From contig NZ_FNVR01000016.1 of the NCBI RefSeq assembly GCF_900108085.1, positions 32,768-96,767 on the forward strand: a DNA stretch of 64,000 nucleotides, given 5' to 3'. This DNA is from Algoriphagus boritolerans DSM 17298 = JCM 18970. GTDB lineage: Bacteria; Bacteroidota; Bacteroidia; Cytophagales; Cyclobacteriaceae. The notes beneath the pieces were generated by a model that searched no databases, was not told the DNA's origin, and was given only the letters and a program-made list of their open reading frames with translations. The position numbers were made by a program, and so were the translations under genes. Below are positions 42,709 to 52,075 of the stretch, piece by piece (positions within the stretch are counted from its first letter, which is position 1; every line of letters begins with the position of its first letter).

Positions 42709-44100
42709 ATGAGAAAAATCTATTCTGTGTTGTCTTTTTCGGCATTGCTGGGAATTGCAGCCTCCTGCGGGGACATCATCGAGAGCGATGTGGCTTTGAC
42801 ATCCCCGACCGAACGAATGCTTAGTGAACAGTTTGTTCCGGGTCAACTTTTAATCAAGTACAAAACATCTACTCAGGGTTCAAGACTTTCCCAAGATGTT
42901 CTTAACCTCATCCAGGCCACTGTGGTAGAGGAGATTCGTACTGGAGCGATGGAAATGGCCAATGCGCGAAAGGGCACCCAAACTGGAGATTTATTGCTAG
43001 TGGAATCCAAAATGGGTACCATGGAAGCCATTGAGCGCTTGCGCAACATGCCGGAGATTGAATACGCTGAACCGAATTGGATTTATCAGCACACTGCTGT
43101 TTCCAATGATCCTTATTTTGAAAGTGGTCAACTTTGGGGAATGTCTGCAGGCGGAAATCTGAATGGTTCAAGAGCAGCTGAAGCCTGGGCTGCGAATAAA
43201 ACCGGATCCAATACGGTGTATATAGGAATTATTGATGAAGGCTACATGTACATGCACGAAGATCTAGCTGCCAATGCAGGAGTCAATCCGGGAGAAGTTG
43301 CCGGGAATGGCATGGATGATGATGGTAACGGACTGATTGATGACGTTTATGGTTGGGATTTTGAAGGCAATAACAATACGGTCTTTGATGGAGTAGGTGA
43401 TGACCACGGAACCCACGTGGCAGGTTCAATCGGTGCTGTAGGAGGAAATGACAAAGGCGTTGTTGGAGTCGTGTGGAATGTAAAAATGCTCAATGCTAAA
43501 TTCTTAGGTTCCAGAGGGGGCACCACGGCTAATGCAATTAAATCGGTGGATTATTTTACAGATCTTAAAACCCGTCATGGATTGAACCTCGTTGCTACCA
43601 ATAATTCCTGGGGCGGGGGAGGTTATTCTCAGGGGCTTAAAGATGCTATTGACAGAGCTGGAGCTGCTGACATTTTATTCATAGCAGCTGCGGGTAATTC
43701 AGGTACAAATAATGATGCATCGGCAAGTTATCCATCCGGATACACTTCAGAAAACATCATTGCTGTTGCTTCAATTACCAGTACGGGTGGACTTTCTTCA
43801 TTCTCGCAATACGGAGCAACAACAGTGGATCTAGGTGCACCAGGTTCAGCTATTTGGTCCACAGTGCCGGCTACCTCAGGAAAAGGCAAGAATGCAACTA
43901 TCATTTCCAGCTATGCGAGCTATAACGGTACTTCTATGGCAACTCCTCATGTGGCAGGTGCAGCCGCATTGTATGCATCCTTAAACCCTGGAGCCGACGC
44001 GTTACAAATCAAAAATGCAATCATGAGCTCTACTACTCCGACAGCTTCTCTTGCAGGAAAGACTGTTACGGGAGGGAGACTGAATGTGTCCGGTTTTTGA
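42709..44100 (+). CDS. subtilisin-like S8 serine protease, lipoprotein
   Basis: 463 residues. Lipoprotein signal with lipobox 'IAASC' (Cys near residue 20). An I9/fervidolysin-type prodomain is visible ('QFVPGQLLIKYK' to 'AEPNWIYQHT', about 40-130). The catalytic triad is Asp in 'GIIDEGYMY' (usual D-[ST]-G replaced by D-E-G), His in 'DDHGTHVAGSIGA' and Ser in 'YNGTSMATPHVAGAAAL', with the oxyanion Asn in 'AAAGNSGTNND'. It is probably a surface or periplasmic protease. Flanked by copper genes but with no sequence link to copper. Confidence 0.93.
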   Translation: MRKIYSVLSFSALLGIAASCGDIIESDVALTSPTERMLSEQFVPGQLLIKYKTSTQGSRLSQDVLNLIQATVVEEIRTGAMEMANARKGTQTGDLLLVESKMGTMEAIERLRNMPEIEYAEPNWIYQHTAVSNDPYFESGQLWGMSAGGNLNGSRAAEAWAANKTGSNTVYIGIIDEGYMYMHEDLAANAGVNPGEVAGNGMDDDGNGLIDDVYGWDFEGNNNTVFDGVGDDHGTHVAGSIGAVGGNDKGVVGVVWNVKMLNAKFLGSRGGTTANAIKSVDYFTDLKTRHGLNLVATNNSWGGGGYSQGLKDAIDRAGAADILFIAAAGNSGTNNDASASYPSGYTSENIIAVASITSTGGLSSFSQYGATTVDLGAPGSAIWSTVPATSGKGKNATIISSYASYNGTSMATPHVAGAAALYASLNPGADALQIKNAIMSSTTPTASLAGKTVTGGRLNVSGF

Positions 44101-44124
44101 TTGAGTTAGTTTAATTATTTCTTG

Positions 44125-44159
44125 AAAAGGGGCTTTTCTTCGGAAAGGCCTCTTTTTTC
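44125..44159 (+). terminator. terminator of the S8 protease gene
   Basis: The stem AAGGGGCTTTTC/GAAAGGCCTCTT with a TTCG loop (44127-44153) and a T-run, 24 bp after the stop. Confidence 0.85.
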
Positions 44160-44214
44160 ATTTCTGACTGCACTGTTTTTTAAATGAAGCAAAAAGATCG
44201 GTTTGGACTTTCCA

Positions 44215-44775
44215 TCAAAGCTGATCCAGACTTTTTCGGTCGATTTTTCTGGATTTTTTAAATTCGCTGGGAGTCATGCCTGTTTCTTTTTTGAACTGGG
44301 CTGATAAATAGGCTACACTGCTGTAATTCAGCTCAAAGGCAATTTGGCTAAGGCTAAGTTGGTCATAAAAAAGAAGTTCTTTTACCCGTTCGATTTTTTG
44401 CCTGGTGATGTATTTTTCTATGGTAAGCCCTTCTACTTGCGAAAAAAGACGACTCAACGAAGTGTATTCCTGATGAAGATTTTCAGACAGAAAAGTGGAA
44501 AAATTTTCACCCATTACCTGATCTGAATGATGAATTTGGTTGATGATCAATGATTTGATTTGGGAAATAAGGGCAGCATTTTTTGATTCCAAAAGCTCAA
44601 ATCCTTTTTCACTCAACGATTTGGCCAACTCCGACTTTTGGTCTTTTAGTAAGGAATTTACGAGTGTGACTTTCCCCAATTCGATGGATTCAAAAGGGAT
44701 CTCCAAAGCTTGGAGGGATTCCTTTACAGCTTGGATGCAGCGGGGGCAAACCATATTTTTTATCAGAATTTCCAT
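44215..44775 (-). CDS. AraC-family regulator with HMA-like N-terminus
   Basis: 186 residues. The first about 65 residues read like a small ferredoxin-like metal domain: 'MEILIKNMVCPRCIQAVKES' with a C-P-R-C pair at residues 10-13. The C-terminal about 100 residues are an AraC DNA-binding domain with two helix-turn-helix units ('LSLSQIAFELNYSSVAYLSAQFKKETGMTPSEFKKSR'). Placed at the end of the copper block, it is a candidate cytoplasmic metal-sensing activator of this locus. That role is inference from architecture and location. Confidence 0.88.
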   Translation of the reverse strand: MEILIKNMVCPRCIQAVKESLQALEIPFESIELGKVTLVNSLLKDQKSELAKSLSEKGFELLESKNAALISQIKSLIINQIHHSDQVMGENFSTFLSENLHQEYTSLSRLFSQVEGLTIEKYITRQKIERVKELLFYDQLSLSQIAFELNYSSVAYLSAQFKKETGMTPSEFKKSRKIDRKSLDQL

Positions 44776-44832
44776 CTTTTTTTAATACTAATAAGTCCTT
44801 TTTTTTTAACCGATTAGTGATTTTACCAAAGA

Positions 44833-44956
44833 AAAGAGCCTGTCTCAAAAGACTTAATGGTGTCAACCTGAGCGGAATTGAAGGCCATTTCCCGTAAATG
44901 AGACCACATTTCGGCTACGGTCTACGTACAATCGTTACTTACGAGACAACCTCTTT
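44833..44956. repeat. terminal-inverted-repeat element (GAGnnTGTCTC type)
   Basis: The left end AGAGCCTGTCTCAAAAG (44835-44851) and the reverse-complemented right end AGAGGTTGTCTCGTAAG match at 13 of 17 positions. The interior has 'CAACCTGAGCGGAATTGAAG' and 'GAGACCACATTTCGGCTACG', typical of short dispersed elements in Bacteroidota. No gene inside. Confidence 0.6.
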
Positions 44957-44959
44957 CGG

Positions 44960-45652
44960 TTATTTTATTTTAGCTGCGGCAAGCTCTTCAGTAAAAACCA
45001 ATGCGTGTTGCTGGTCTATTTTTCCAGCTGGAATAGCGTGGTCTCTGTGTAGCAACCGATCCAGCATTTCAGCTTTCTCCTCCCCGGTGATTACCCAGAG
45101 GATTTTTTCAGCTTGGTTGATCAGGGGATAGGTGAGTGACATTCTAAGCCGTCCTTGATACGTATTTCCGGTGATATCTACGCCTTTATCCATCACCTCT
45201 AGTATCGGATCATCCGGGACCAAGGAGGCCGTATGACCATCGGTTCCTATTCCGAGATGAATCAGATCCAGTTTTCCATTTCCGGTCATTCGGTTGATGT
45301 GACTTTCATATTCGGCACAGGCTTCGTTGAGATCTTCGGCATTGACCCGCATGGGAAATAGGTTAAGCCTCAAGACCAGCTTACTTCCTTCGATTGCTTT
45401 AAAAAGTTGAGTTAGGTTTCGGTCAGGATGTGCATCAGGTGCTATTCGTTCATCGACCTGGAAAAGGAATACTTTTTCCCAAGGAAGATCTGCCTTTGCC
45501 AATTCTTTGATCATGGCCCATGGAGTACGTCCGCCACTGATAGCCATGGTGAAAATACCTTTTTTAGCTATGTTTTCGCGTATTCGATCAGCTATGTAGA
45601 GCGCAGCTTCTGTGGCAACTACATCCGCAGATTCAAATGTCCGAATTTCCAT
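44960..45652 (-). CDS. pgl: 6-phosphogluconolactonase
   Basis: 230 residues of the NagB-like Pgl family: hydrolyses 6-phosphogluconolactone, the second step of the oxidative pentose phosphate pathway. Motifs: 'MAISGGRTPWAMIKELAK' (about 37-54), 'FQVDERIAPDAHPDRN', 'LDLIHLGIGTDGHTASLVPDDP'. Its ATG overlaps the zwf TAA by one base (TAATG), indicating translational coupling. Confidence 0.95.
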   Translation of the reverse strand: MEIRTFESADVVATEAALYIADRIRENIAKKGIFTMAISGGRTPWAMIKELAKADLPWEKVFLFQVDERIAPDAHPDRNLTQLFKAIEGSKLVLRLNLFPMRVNAEDLNEACAEYESHINRMTGNGKLDLIHLGIGTDGHTASLVPDDPILEVMDKGVDITGNTYQGRLRMSLTYPLINQAEKILWVITGEEKAEMLDRLLHRDHAIPAGKIDQQHALVFTEELAAAKIK

Positions 45653-47037
45653 TAGTCATTTTTTTTGTTTACGACAGGATTGTTCCATCCTCCGGGTGGA
45701 TAAATTTCCTGATATACGTTTTCAGGACCCCAGGTCCCGATTTCATAAGGGTATACTTCCTTGTCCAGAGCCAAATAATCGTCTACAATCTTCCACGCTT
45801 CCTCCACATAATCCTGACGGGCAAAATGGGTAGGATCTCCTGCCATTGCGTCTGTCAAAACCCGCTCGTAGGCTTCTTTTTCATTGGGAAATGGAGTGGG
45901 ATTTCCCTGAACTTCCGATAAAACAGAGGTCATGTCTTCCCCAGGAGCCATGATAAGCATACCGAAAGCTACTTTCACATCCGGACTGATTCTGAATCGG
46001 ATATGGTTGGGTTGTGTGGCGATGGAAGAATAAGCAGAGGGTAAATGCCTGAATTTCACTACAATTTCCGTTGAAGTGACCGGTAGATTCTTTCCGGCAC
46101 GGATATAAAGTGGCACTCCATCCCATCGGGGTGAGTTGATTTGTAGTTTCATTGCCGCAAAAGTCTCGGTTTTTGAGCCTTCCTTTACAGCTATTTCTTT
46201 GAGGTAGCCCGTGTATTGCCCACAAATGACATCTTCTTTCCGAAGAGGACTGATTGCTTTCAGCACTTTAACTTTTTCATCACGAATCGATTCACTATCC
46301 AAGGCTTTGGGGGGCTCCATGGTCAAATTGCATAGCACCTGAAACAAGTGGTTTTGGATGACATCCCGGATAGCACCTGTGACATCATAAAAAGCTCCTC
46401 TACCTTGGATTCCAAAATCCTCAGCCATGGTAATCTGGATACTTTCGATGTGTTTGTTATTCCAGACCGGCTCCAAAAGAGAATTTACAAATCGGAAAAA
46501 GACAATATTATTTACAGGTCGCTTGCCCAGGTAATGGTCGATCCTGAAGATATCCTCCTCTGAAAATTTATTAAGAAGGATTTTGTTCAAAGCTTTGGCA
46601 GATTCAAGGTCAGTTCCAAAGGGCTTCTCCACGATCACTCTGGCGCCTTTAGCACAGCCTGATTGATCCAATTGAGCAATAATTTTGGGAAAAAGTACGG
46701 GAGGAATCGCCAGGTAATGTGTTGGGTTTTTGGCATTACCCAAAGCTTTTCTGATTTTCAGAAATGTTTCTTGATCTGTATAGTCCCCGCCCACAAATGC
46801 GAGAAGGCTACAAAATTTCTTATATGATTCCTCCTCATATTGTCCGTGTTTTTGGATACTTTCCTTGGCTCTGGCTCGGAGCTTTTCCAAGTCATAAGCT
46901 CCTCGGGCTGCCCCAATAATGGGACAATTCAGATTTCCACGCTTGACCATCATGTGGAGTGCAGGAAAGATTTTTTTAAAAGCCAGATCACCGGTTGCAC
47001 CATAGAAAACCAAAGCATCTGATTTGACTTGAGTCAT
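45652..47037 (-). CDS. zwf: glucose-6-phosphate 1-dehydrogenase
   Basis: 461 residues. Oxidises glucose 6-phosphate with NADP, first step of the oxidative pentose phosphate pathway. N-terminal '[20 protein letters not shown]' is the nucleotide-binding start, '[15 protein letters not shown]' follows, and '[14 protein letters not shown]' is the active-site signature with the catalytic His. The middle cassette of a zwf-pgl pair downstream of the ROK kinase gene. Confidence 0.97.
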   Translation of the reverse strand: MTQVKSDALVFYGATGDLAFKKIFPALHMMVKRGNLNCPIIGAARGAYDLEKLRARAKESIQKHGQYEEESYKKFCSLLAFVGGDYTDQETFLKIRKALGNAKNPTHYLAIPPVLFPKIIAQLDQSGCAKGARVIVEKPFGTDLESAKALNKILLNKFSEEDIFRIDHYLGKRPVNNIVFFRFVNSLLEPVWNNKHIESIQITMAEDFGIQGRGAFYDVTGAIRDVIQNHLFQVLCNLTMEPPKALDSESIRDEKVKVLKAISPLRKEDVICGQYTGYLKEIAVKEGSKTETFAAMKLQINSPRWDGVPLYIRAGKNLPVTSTEIVVKFRHLPSAYSSIATQPNHIRFRISPDVKVAFGMLIMAPGEDMTSVLSEVQGNPTPFPNEKEAYERVLTDAMAGDPTHFARQDYVEEAWKIVDDYLALDKEVYPYEIGTWGPENVYQEIYPPGGWNNPVVNKKND

Positions 47038-47118
47038 GAAGAAGGGGAAATTGAGGGAATCGATTAATTAGAAATAATTCAGCAACGAATATTTTAGAAT
47101 AAACTGATTAGGGAGTGA

Positions 47119-47778
47119 TCAATACTTATAGGGCTTTTCCCACAAACGAAAACCTCCTGTAATGGCATTTTTGTTGGACCCCAGGCGGCAGTTTGAAGGG
47201 AAAGTATCCAAAAGTTTGGAATTTCCTCCTCCGAGAACAATCTGGTCGGGCTGAAAACAATGATTGAAATGGGCAATAGCCTGGGAAACCCAGTTTTTCC
47301 ATTTTGGCTTTCCGAATTTCTCCATGGCGGCATTTCCTACATGTGTTTCAAAAGTTCCTTGCTTAAAGGGAAGGTGTCCTCCTTCCATCGGAAGAATCAA
47401 GTCCTCAAATACCATGGCAGTCCCTAATCCGGTTCCAAAACCCATAAAAAGCAGTTTGCCTCCCTCGTAACTTCCCAATGCCTGCATTGCCGCATCATTG
47501 ATGATTTTCACGGGACGGCCGAAGGCCTTTTCAAAATCGAATCCTTTCCAGCCGGCACCCATATTGACGGGATCAGCTACAATTTTACCTCCCTTTACCA
47601 CTCCGGGAAATCCAATGGAGATCGCTTCGTATTCCCAATCTTTGGCATTTTCTATGACCAATGGCACTAATTGTTCGGGAGTAAAGTCACCACCTGAAGG
47701 AATCTTTATTCGTTCAGGTTGGCCGGTTGCAAGAATTTTTATGTTGGATCCACCAATGTCGATTACCAGTACTTTCAT
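47119..47778 (-). CDS. ROK-family glucokinase (PpgK-like)
   Basis: 219 residues. N-terminal phosphate loop 'LVIDIGGSNIKILATG' (about 4-19), substrate segment 'GFPGVVKGGKI', 'INDAAMQALGSYEGGKLLFMGFGTGLGTAMVFED' and a 'QIVLGGGNSKLLD' adenosine loop. The length and the 'GGSNIK' form resemble polyphosphate glucokinases, but ATP use cannot be excluded. It lies 81 bp upstream of zwf on the same strand, consistent with feeding glucose 6-phosphate into that pathway. Confidence 0.85.
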   Translation of the reverse strand: MKVLVIDIGGSNIKILATGQPERIKIPSGGDFTPEQLVPLVIENAKDWEYEAISIGFPGVVKGGKIVADPVNMGAGWKGFDFEKAFGRPVKIINDAAMQALGSYEGGKLLFMGFGTGLGTAMVFEDLILPMEGGHLPFKQGTFETHVGNAAMEKFGKPKWKNWVSQAIAHFNHCFQPDQIVLGGGNSKLLDTFPSNCRLGSNKNAITGGFRLWEKPYKY

Positions 47779-48174
47779 TCTTTTCTTTAAAGTGTTGCAG
47801 GATTCAAGGTTATTGACTGTACAAAAACAAGGCTAAGATTAGAATCAGAATCCGATTAAAGGAAAATTCTAGGTGCATTGCTGTGAAATCAGGCCCAAAG
47901 ATAAACAATCCTTTTGCTAGAAGGAGGTCATTTTAGATTGGAGTTAAAAGAGAAGTTCACTTTATCTTATTATTCCTTTTAAATTGAAAACAGATCCTTT
48001 TGCAAAAACCTGAATAATACTCATGCTAAATAAGACTTGCAGGTATTTTATTTTGTAATGTGTGAAATTTGCAGAATTACTTTAGCGCTGATCATTCGAA
48101 AGTATTTTTAGCCCTGAGTTTCTTGAATTTTCTCAATTGGGTAGAAGACATGTCCCTTAGTGGGGAAAAACAGG
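47779..48174. other. non-coding gap upstream of the ROK kinase
   Basis: About 400 bp without open frames of note. It presumably contains the promoter of the kinase-zwf-pgl operon. Nothing else recognisable. Confidence 0.4.
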
Positions 48175-48204
48175 AAAAGTGAGATCTTTCGACCTCACTT
48201 TTCG
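48175..48204 (-). terminator. terminator of the Rossmann-oxidoreductase gene
   Basis: The arms AAAAGTGAG/CTCACTTTT (48175-48183 with 48194-48202) with T-rich sequence beyond in minus-strand sense. Confidence 0.7.
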
Positions 48205-48230
48205 GTTAGAGGGTGATTCAAAAAATGAGA

Positions 48231-48848
48231 TTAAGCTGAAATTAACTTGAAGTGATAGTTAGATTGTTCTTTCCGGTGCCAGGTTATTTCTCTGCTGAGA
48301 TGGTAAAAAGCCTCCAAGAGCGGGGCATTATTCATTTTTCCAGCGTCTATGGCTCTGAAACCGATCAGTTCAATAAGTCTTTTTACCCTGATTTTCTCCG
48401 CTTCCCTGTCGCTGCAGTAGTAGGTCTCTTTGATAATACCCAATATATCTGAAGTGGGATAGTCTATGCCTAAGTTATTGAATGCCTTGAAGATAATTGC
48501 TTTTGGAGCAGATTCGACGATCAACTGGGTATTACTGCTGGCAAGGACTTTATCATAGTTTGCGTTGGTGCAATCAATGATAATTTTCCCTTCGAGATCT
48601 TCATTTTTCAAGGCACTGCATATTTCCTCCAGGTATTGGTTTTCGCAGCAAATCAGAATGATTTCTGATTGGATTATCGCCGATTGAAAAGGGCAAATTC
48701 GATTATGAAGCCGATTTAGATTTTTCCAGTCACTTTCTTCAGTGTTAAAATCACTCCTAACACCGAATACAACGGTCAGCCCTGCTTCCAGGTATTTCTT
48801 TCCCAATGTTTTGGAGAGTGTAGTACCTCCAAGGATTCCAAGTTTCAT
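48231..48848 (-). CDS. F420-dependent NADP-reductase-like Rossmann protein
   Basis: 205 residues. N-terminal dinucleotide-binding loop 'MKLGILGGTTLSKTLGKKYLEAG' (G-x-L-G-G) followed by 'VVFGVRSDF', where the Arg/Ser after the second strand suggests NADP preference. 'IILICCENQYLEEICSALK' and 'KIIIDCTNANYD' match NADP oxidoreductase coenzyme-F420-dependent family proteins (YajQ-like fold excluded). Substrate unknown. Single gene. Confidence 0.8.
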   Translation of the reverse strand: MKLGILGGTTLSKTLGKKYLEAGLTVVFGVRSDFNTEESDWKNLNRLHNRICPFQSAIIQSEIILICCENQYLEEICSALKNEDLEGKIIIDCTNANYDKVLASSNTQLIVESAPKAIIFKAFNNLGIDYPTSDILGIIKETYYCSDREAEKIRVKRLIELIGFRAIDAGKMNNAPLLEAFYHLSREITWHRKEQSNYHFKLISA

Positions 48849-49502
48849 AAATTTTGATCTGAGTAGCGTTGGATGATCATAATTTTTGCCTGTAATTATT
48901 TCTGTTTTTTTGATGGAAAAAACTTCATAAAACGGAAATAATAAACGAAAACTAGACTTAAATATTAATATATCAAAATTAAATTCTGAAAAAAATGCAA
49001 AAACAATATATTATTCAATTACCTCTCTTCGAAAAGCAAAATTAGGTATTTGAAAGCAAATTTTTTTTTTTCATTGCTTCTCATCATTCCCTGAAAATGA
49101 ATCAATTCTGGAAAAGTTTTAAATTATTTCTTTATCGAAATACGATAATTCCTTTTAAAATCATATTAAGTCCAGGATGATTCTGTTGGCCACTATGGAT
49201 TAAAATTTTCTGAAAAAGGTTTGGACTTTTGAAAAATTTAATCTTTGATGTTAAAAATCAACCATTTAAACCATAAAAAACAATTTTTAATAAAAAATAG
49301 GTTAAAAAAATTACCTGTTTAATTTTTTATATTAATTTCAATTCAATATTAGGTTCATTTTTATACCTAATTCCCAAAATAGCCTGTAAAGGAGATTATC
49401 GCTCCATTTCTCCTGACTTTTTCAGTTCAGGCAAATCACATTTCCTATACAATTGAAATTGAATAATGCTAAATATTTCGTTAAACTTAATTGAGTCCTA
49501 AA
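48849..49502. other. long AT-rich intergenic region
   Basis: About 650 bp with very low G+C and long A/T runs between two divergent genes. I see no conserved RNA signature, strong hairpin or coding sequence. The space is larger than usual for this genome and may hold regulatory sites for the aminotransferase-permease pair. Confidence 0.4.
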
Positions 49503-50672
49503 ATGATAAAATCTTTAAACAGAAGGGATTGGCTTAAATCCAGTCTTTTGATGGCTGGAGGATTGGTCGCTACACCATCCTTGGCTTTTAAGTCCAATAA
49601 AATTGTCACTACTGCTTCTTCGAGTTTAATCCGGGAGTTTGTTCCTGAATTCCGCATAGATGAAAGCCGGATATTGGCCAGATTGAATGCCAATGAAAAT
49701 CCCTATGGTCCATCTCCAAAAGTAATTCAGGCCATCGCAGCGTCAATAAGTCAGGGAAACCGATACGGTCACGGTGATGCAGCTACACTGATAAGCATGA
49801 TTGCCGAAAAAGAAGGAGTGAGTGAAGAATGCATTATGCTCGGACCCGGGTCAACTGATTTGTTGGAAAAGCTGGCAATAACCCGATTTCAGCATGGAGG
49901 CAATATCGTATCTGCAGATCCATCCTACATGTCTGTGATGAATACTGCGCAGGCCATGGGGGGAAACTGGAAACCTGTGCCGCTTGCTGCGGATTATTCC
50001 CATGACTTGGCGGGGATGATATCTGCGATAGATAACGAAACGAGATTGGTCTATGTCTGTAATCCCAATAATCCAACGGGATCCATTACCAATGCCGCGG
50101 CTTTGAAAAAATTCTGTATCGATGCCTCGGCAAGAGTTCCTGTATTTGTCGATGAGGCCTACTTAGAGTTTTTAGAAAAGCCAGAAACTCAAACCATGGT
50201 AAATTTAGTGGCCGAGGGTAGAGATGTGATTGTCGCCCGGACTTTCAGCAAAATCCATGGAATGGCAGGGCTGAGAATCGGTTATATTGTGGCTACCCCT
50301 GAGCGAATCGAAAGTATCACAAGTAAGGTCAGAAGCACAATGGGGCTTTGTGTGACCTCTCTGAAAGGTGCCATTGCAAGTATGAAGGAGACTGATTTTC
50401 TGGGCCAATGCAAAGCTCAGAACACCGAATGCAGAACGTATGTGACCTCCGAAATCACCAAATTAGGCTACAATCCGATTCCTTCTTTTACCAGTTTTAT
50501 GATTTTCCCAATAGAAATGGATGGAAAGGTTTTTATGAAATCCATGTACGATGAAGGTGTGGGAATCCGAGCCTATGAGATGTATGATAAATCCTGGTGT
50601 CGGGTCAGCATGGGTACGCATGAGGAGTTGGAGTACTTCGTCGAGACTTTCAAAAAAGTCACCAAAGCCTGA
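49503..50672 (+). CDS. histidinol-phosphate-aminotransferase-like enzyme with Tat-type signal
   Basis: 389 residues from the ATG at 49503; an earlier TTG is possible but adds only four residues. The N-terminus 'MIKSLNRRDWLKSSLLMAGG' carries a twin-arginine motif (N-R-R-D-W-L-K) and a hydrophobic stretch ending 'TPSLAF', so export as a folded PLP enzyme is predicted. The fold-I aminotransferase body shows 'LNANENPYGPSPKVI', 'VYVCNPNNPTGSI', 'FVDEAYLEF' and the PLP Lys in 'VARTFSKIHGMAGLRIGY'. A permease gene follows at 13 bp. Substrate unknown. Confidence 0.9.
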   Translation: MIKSLNRRDWLKSSLLMAGGLVATPSLAFKSNKIVTTASSSLIREFVPEFRIDESRILARLNANENPYGPSPKVIQAIAASISQGNRYGHGDAATLISMIAEKEGVSEECIMLGPGSTDLLEKLAITRFQHGGNIVSADPSYMSVMNTAQAMGGNWKPVPLAADYSHDLAGMISAIDNETRLVYVCNPNNPTGSITNAAALKKFCIDASARVPVFVDEAYLEFLEKPETQTMVNLVAEGRDVIVARTFSKIHGMAGLRIGYIVATPERIESITSKVRSTMGLCVTSLKGAIASMKETDFLGQCKAQNTECRTYVTSEITKLGYNPIPSFTSFMIFPIEMDGKVFMKSMYDEGVGIRAYEMYDKSWCRVSMGTHEELEYFVETFKKVTKA

Positions 50673-50685
50673 ATAAGCCAATACT

Positions 50686-51828
50686 ATGCCTACAGCAATT
50701 CAAACTTCCCTTTCGCTTTTATTGATGATTTTGCTTGGCTTTCTTCTTCGGAGTAAGCTGGACAATGATTCGCATCGCAAAGGCTTGAAAGTGGTAATTT
50801 TAGATTTAGCTTTGCCGGCTATGATTTTTGTGGCCTTGTTGGGGATCAAAATGGATGCGGAATTATTGATTCTGCCTGTTTTGGTACTGCTGTGGAATGG
50901 ATTCATGCTCGCTGCCGGTTACTTTGGGCTGCCCTGGTTGGGAGTGGAACGCGATAGTGCTCAGCATCGCACCTGGTTGATGCTTTTTCCTTCATTGGCG
51001 CCTGGTTTATCCTGCTTTCCTTTTTTGATCGAGTATTTGGATGAAGAGGCGCTTGCCTGGGGTGCGTTAGCTGATGTGGGAAATAAAGTCTACGTTCTGA
51101 TTTTCTCTTACCTGATTGCCATGACCTGGTATTACCGTGTGCATCGGTTGGGGAAAAGATCCAAAGGTGAAAAAGTAAAACAGCTACTCTTTGCGATGCT
51201 TAAAGAGCCCATTAATCTGGTTCTGATCTTGGCGATACTATTACTTAGCATAGGCTGGAATATGGACACTATTCCGGGATTCATCAGTAAGTCTATCCTC
51301 AGTCTGAAAGATATGATGACTCCGCTTATACTTCTCTTTATCGGATTGTCGGTGATTTTGAAGCGGAAGCAGATTCAATCAATAATCAGTTTATTAATGT
51401 TGCGGGCAGGGATAAGTTTGCTGTTAAGTGGAGCATTGATTAGCCTGTTTTCCTTTTCCAGCACGACAGCTATTCTGCTAGCCGTTGTTTTCCCGCTATC
51501 CAGTTGCTCATTCTGGCCGTTTGCACACATGTCGGCAGTCAGACAGCTGGAGTCAGTAACTGAAAATGGAAACCCCTCGAGGACATTTGACCTTGAGTTA
51601 GGAATTAATATTCTGGCTGTGTCTTTGCCATTTAGCACGCTGATTATTTTAAGTATTTTCAGTGCAGGGGATTATTTCACTAATCCTGTCCATGTTTTGG
51701 CATTTGGGGCCTTGTTGCTCTTAATTCCTTTTATTTCAAAAGTTATTTCTTGGATGAAGACGCTCGATTTTTCCATTGATTTGCCAAAAAATCAAGATCT
51801 GAAAAACAGTCCTTCCGAAGGCAGATAA
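50686..51828 (+). CDS. AEC-type (auxin efflux carrier family) permease
   Basis: 380 residues, about ten membrane helices arranged as two five-helix halves around a cytoplasmic loop (about 150-172). N-terminal 'LLMILLGFLLRSKLD' and 'VVILDLALPAMIFVALLG' fit the AEC/bile-acid:sodium-like transporter group. It follows the Tat-signal aminotransferase gene at 13 bp and is presumably cotranscribed, suggesting transport of that enzyme's substrate or product. Identification is at family level only. Confidence 0.75.
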   Translation: MPTAIQTSLSLLLMILLGFLLRSKLDNDSHRKGLKVVILDLALPAMIFVALLGIKMDAELLILPVLVLLWNGFMLAAGYFGLPWLGVERDSAQHRTWLMLFPSLAPGLSCFPFLIEYLDEEALAWGALADVGNKVYVLIFSYLIAMTWYYRVHRLGKRSKGEKVKQLLFAMLKEPINLVLILAILLLSIGWNMDTIPGFISKSILSLKDMMTPLILLFIGLSVILKRKQIQSIISLLMLRAGISLLLSGALISLFSFSSTTAILLAVVFPLSSCSFWPFAHMSAVRQLESVTENGNPSRTFDLELGINILAVSLPFSTLIILSIFSAGDYFTNPVHVLAFGALLLLIPFISKVISWMKTLDFSIDLPKNQDLKNSPSEGR

Positions 51829-51852
51829 TACAATAGGTTTGATTTTAGTAGA

Positions 51853-51882
51853 AATGCCTCGGATATTTCCGGGGTATTTTTT
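51853..51882 (+). terminator. terminator of the aminotransferase-permease operon
   Basis: The stem ATGCCTCGGA/TCCGGGGTAT (51854-51863 with 51868-51877, two G-U pairs) with a TATT loop and T-run. Confidence 0.85.
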
Positions 51883-52075
51883 GGGAGGTATTATTTGTCG
51901 ATACAGAAAGTGTAACTAGTTATAAAAAAGATATTTGGAAAAAATCGGTACAAATAGGGTACAAAAGAGAGAGTTGGACTTTTTTTTCCTGGTTAAAAAT
52001 CAGGGTTTTTTTGGTCTTTTCAAATACTTGGTGTTTGGGCTAATTCTGATTATTCTACAACAAAAAGCTGCCAAT

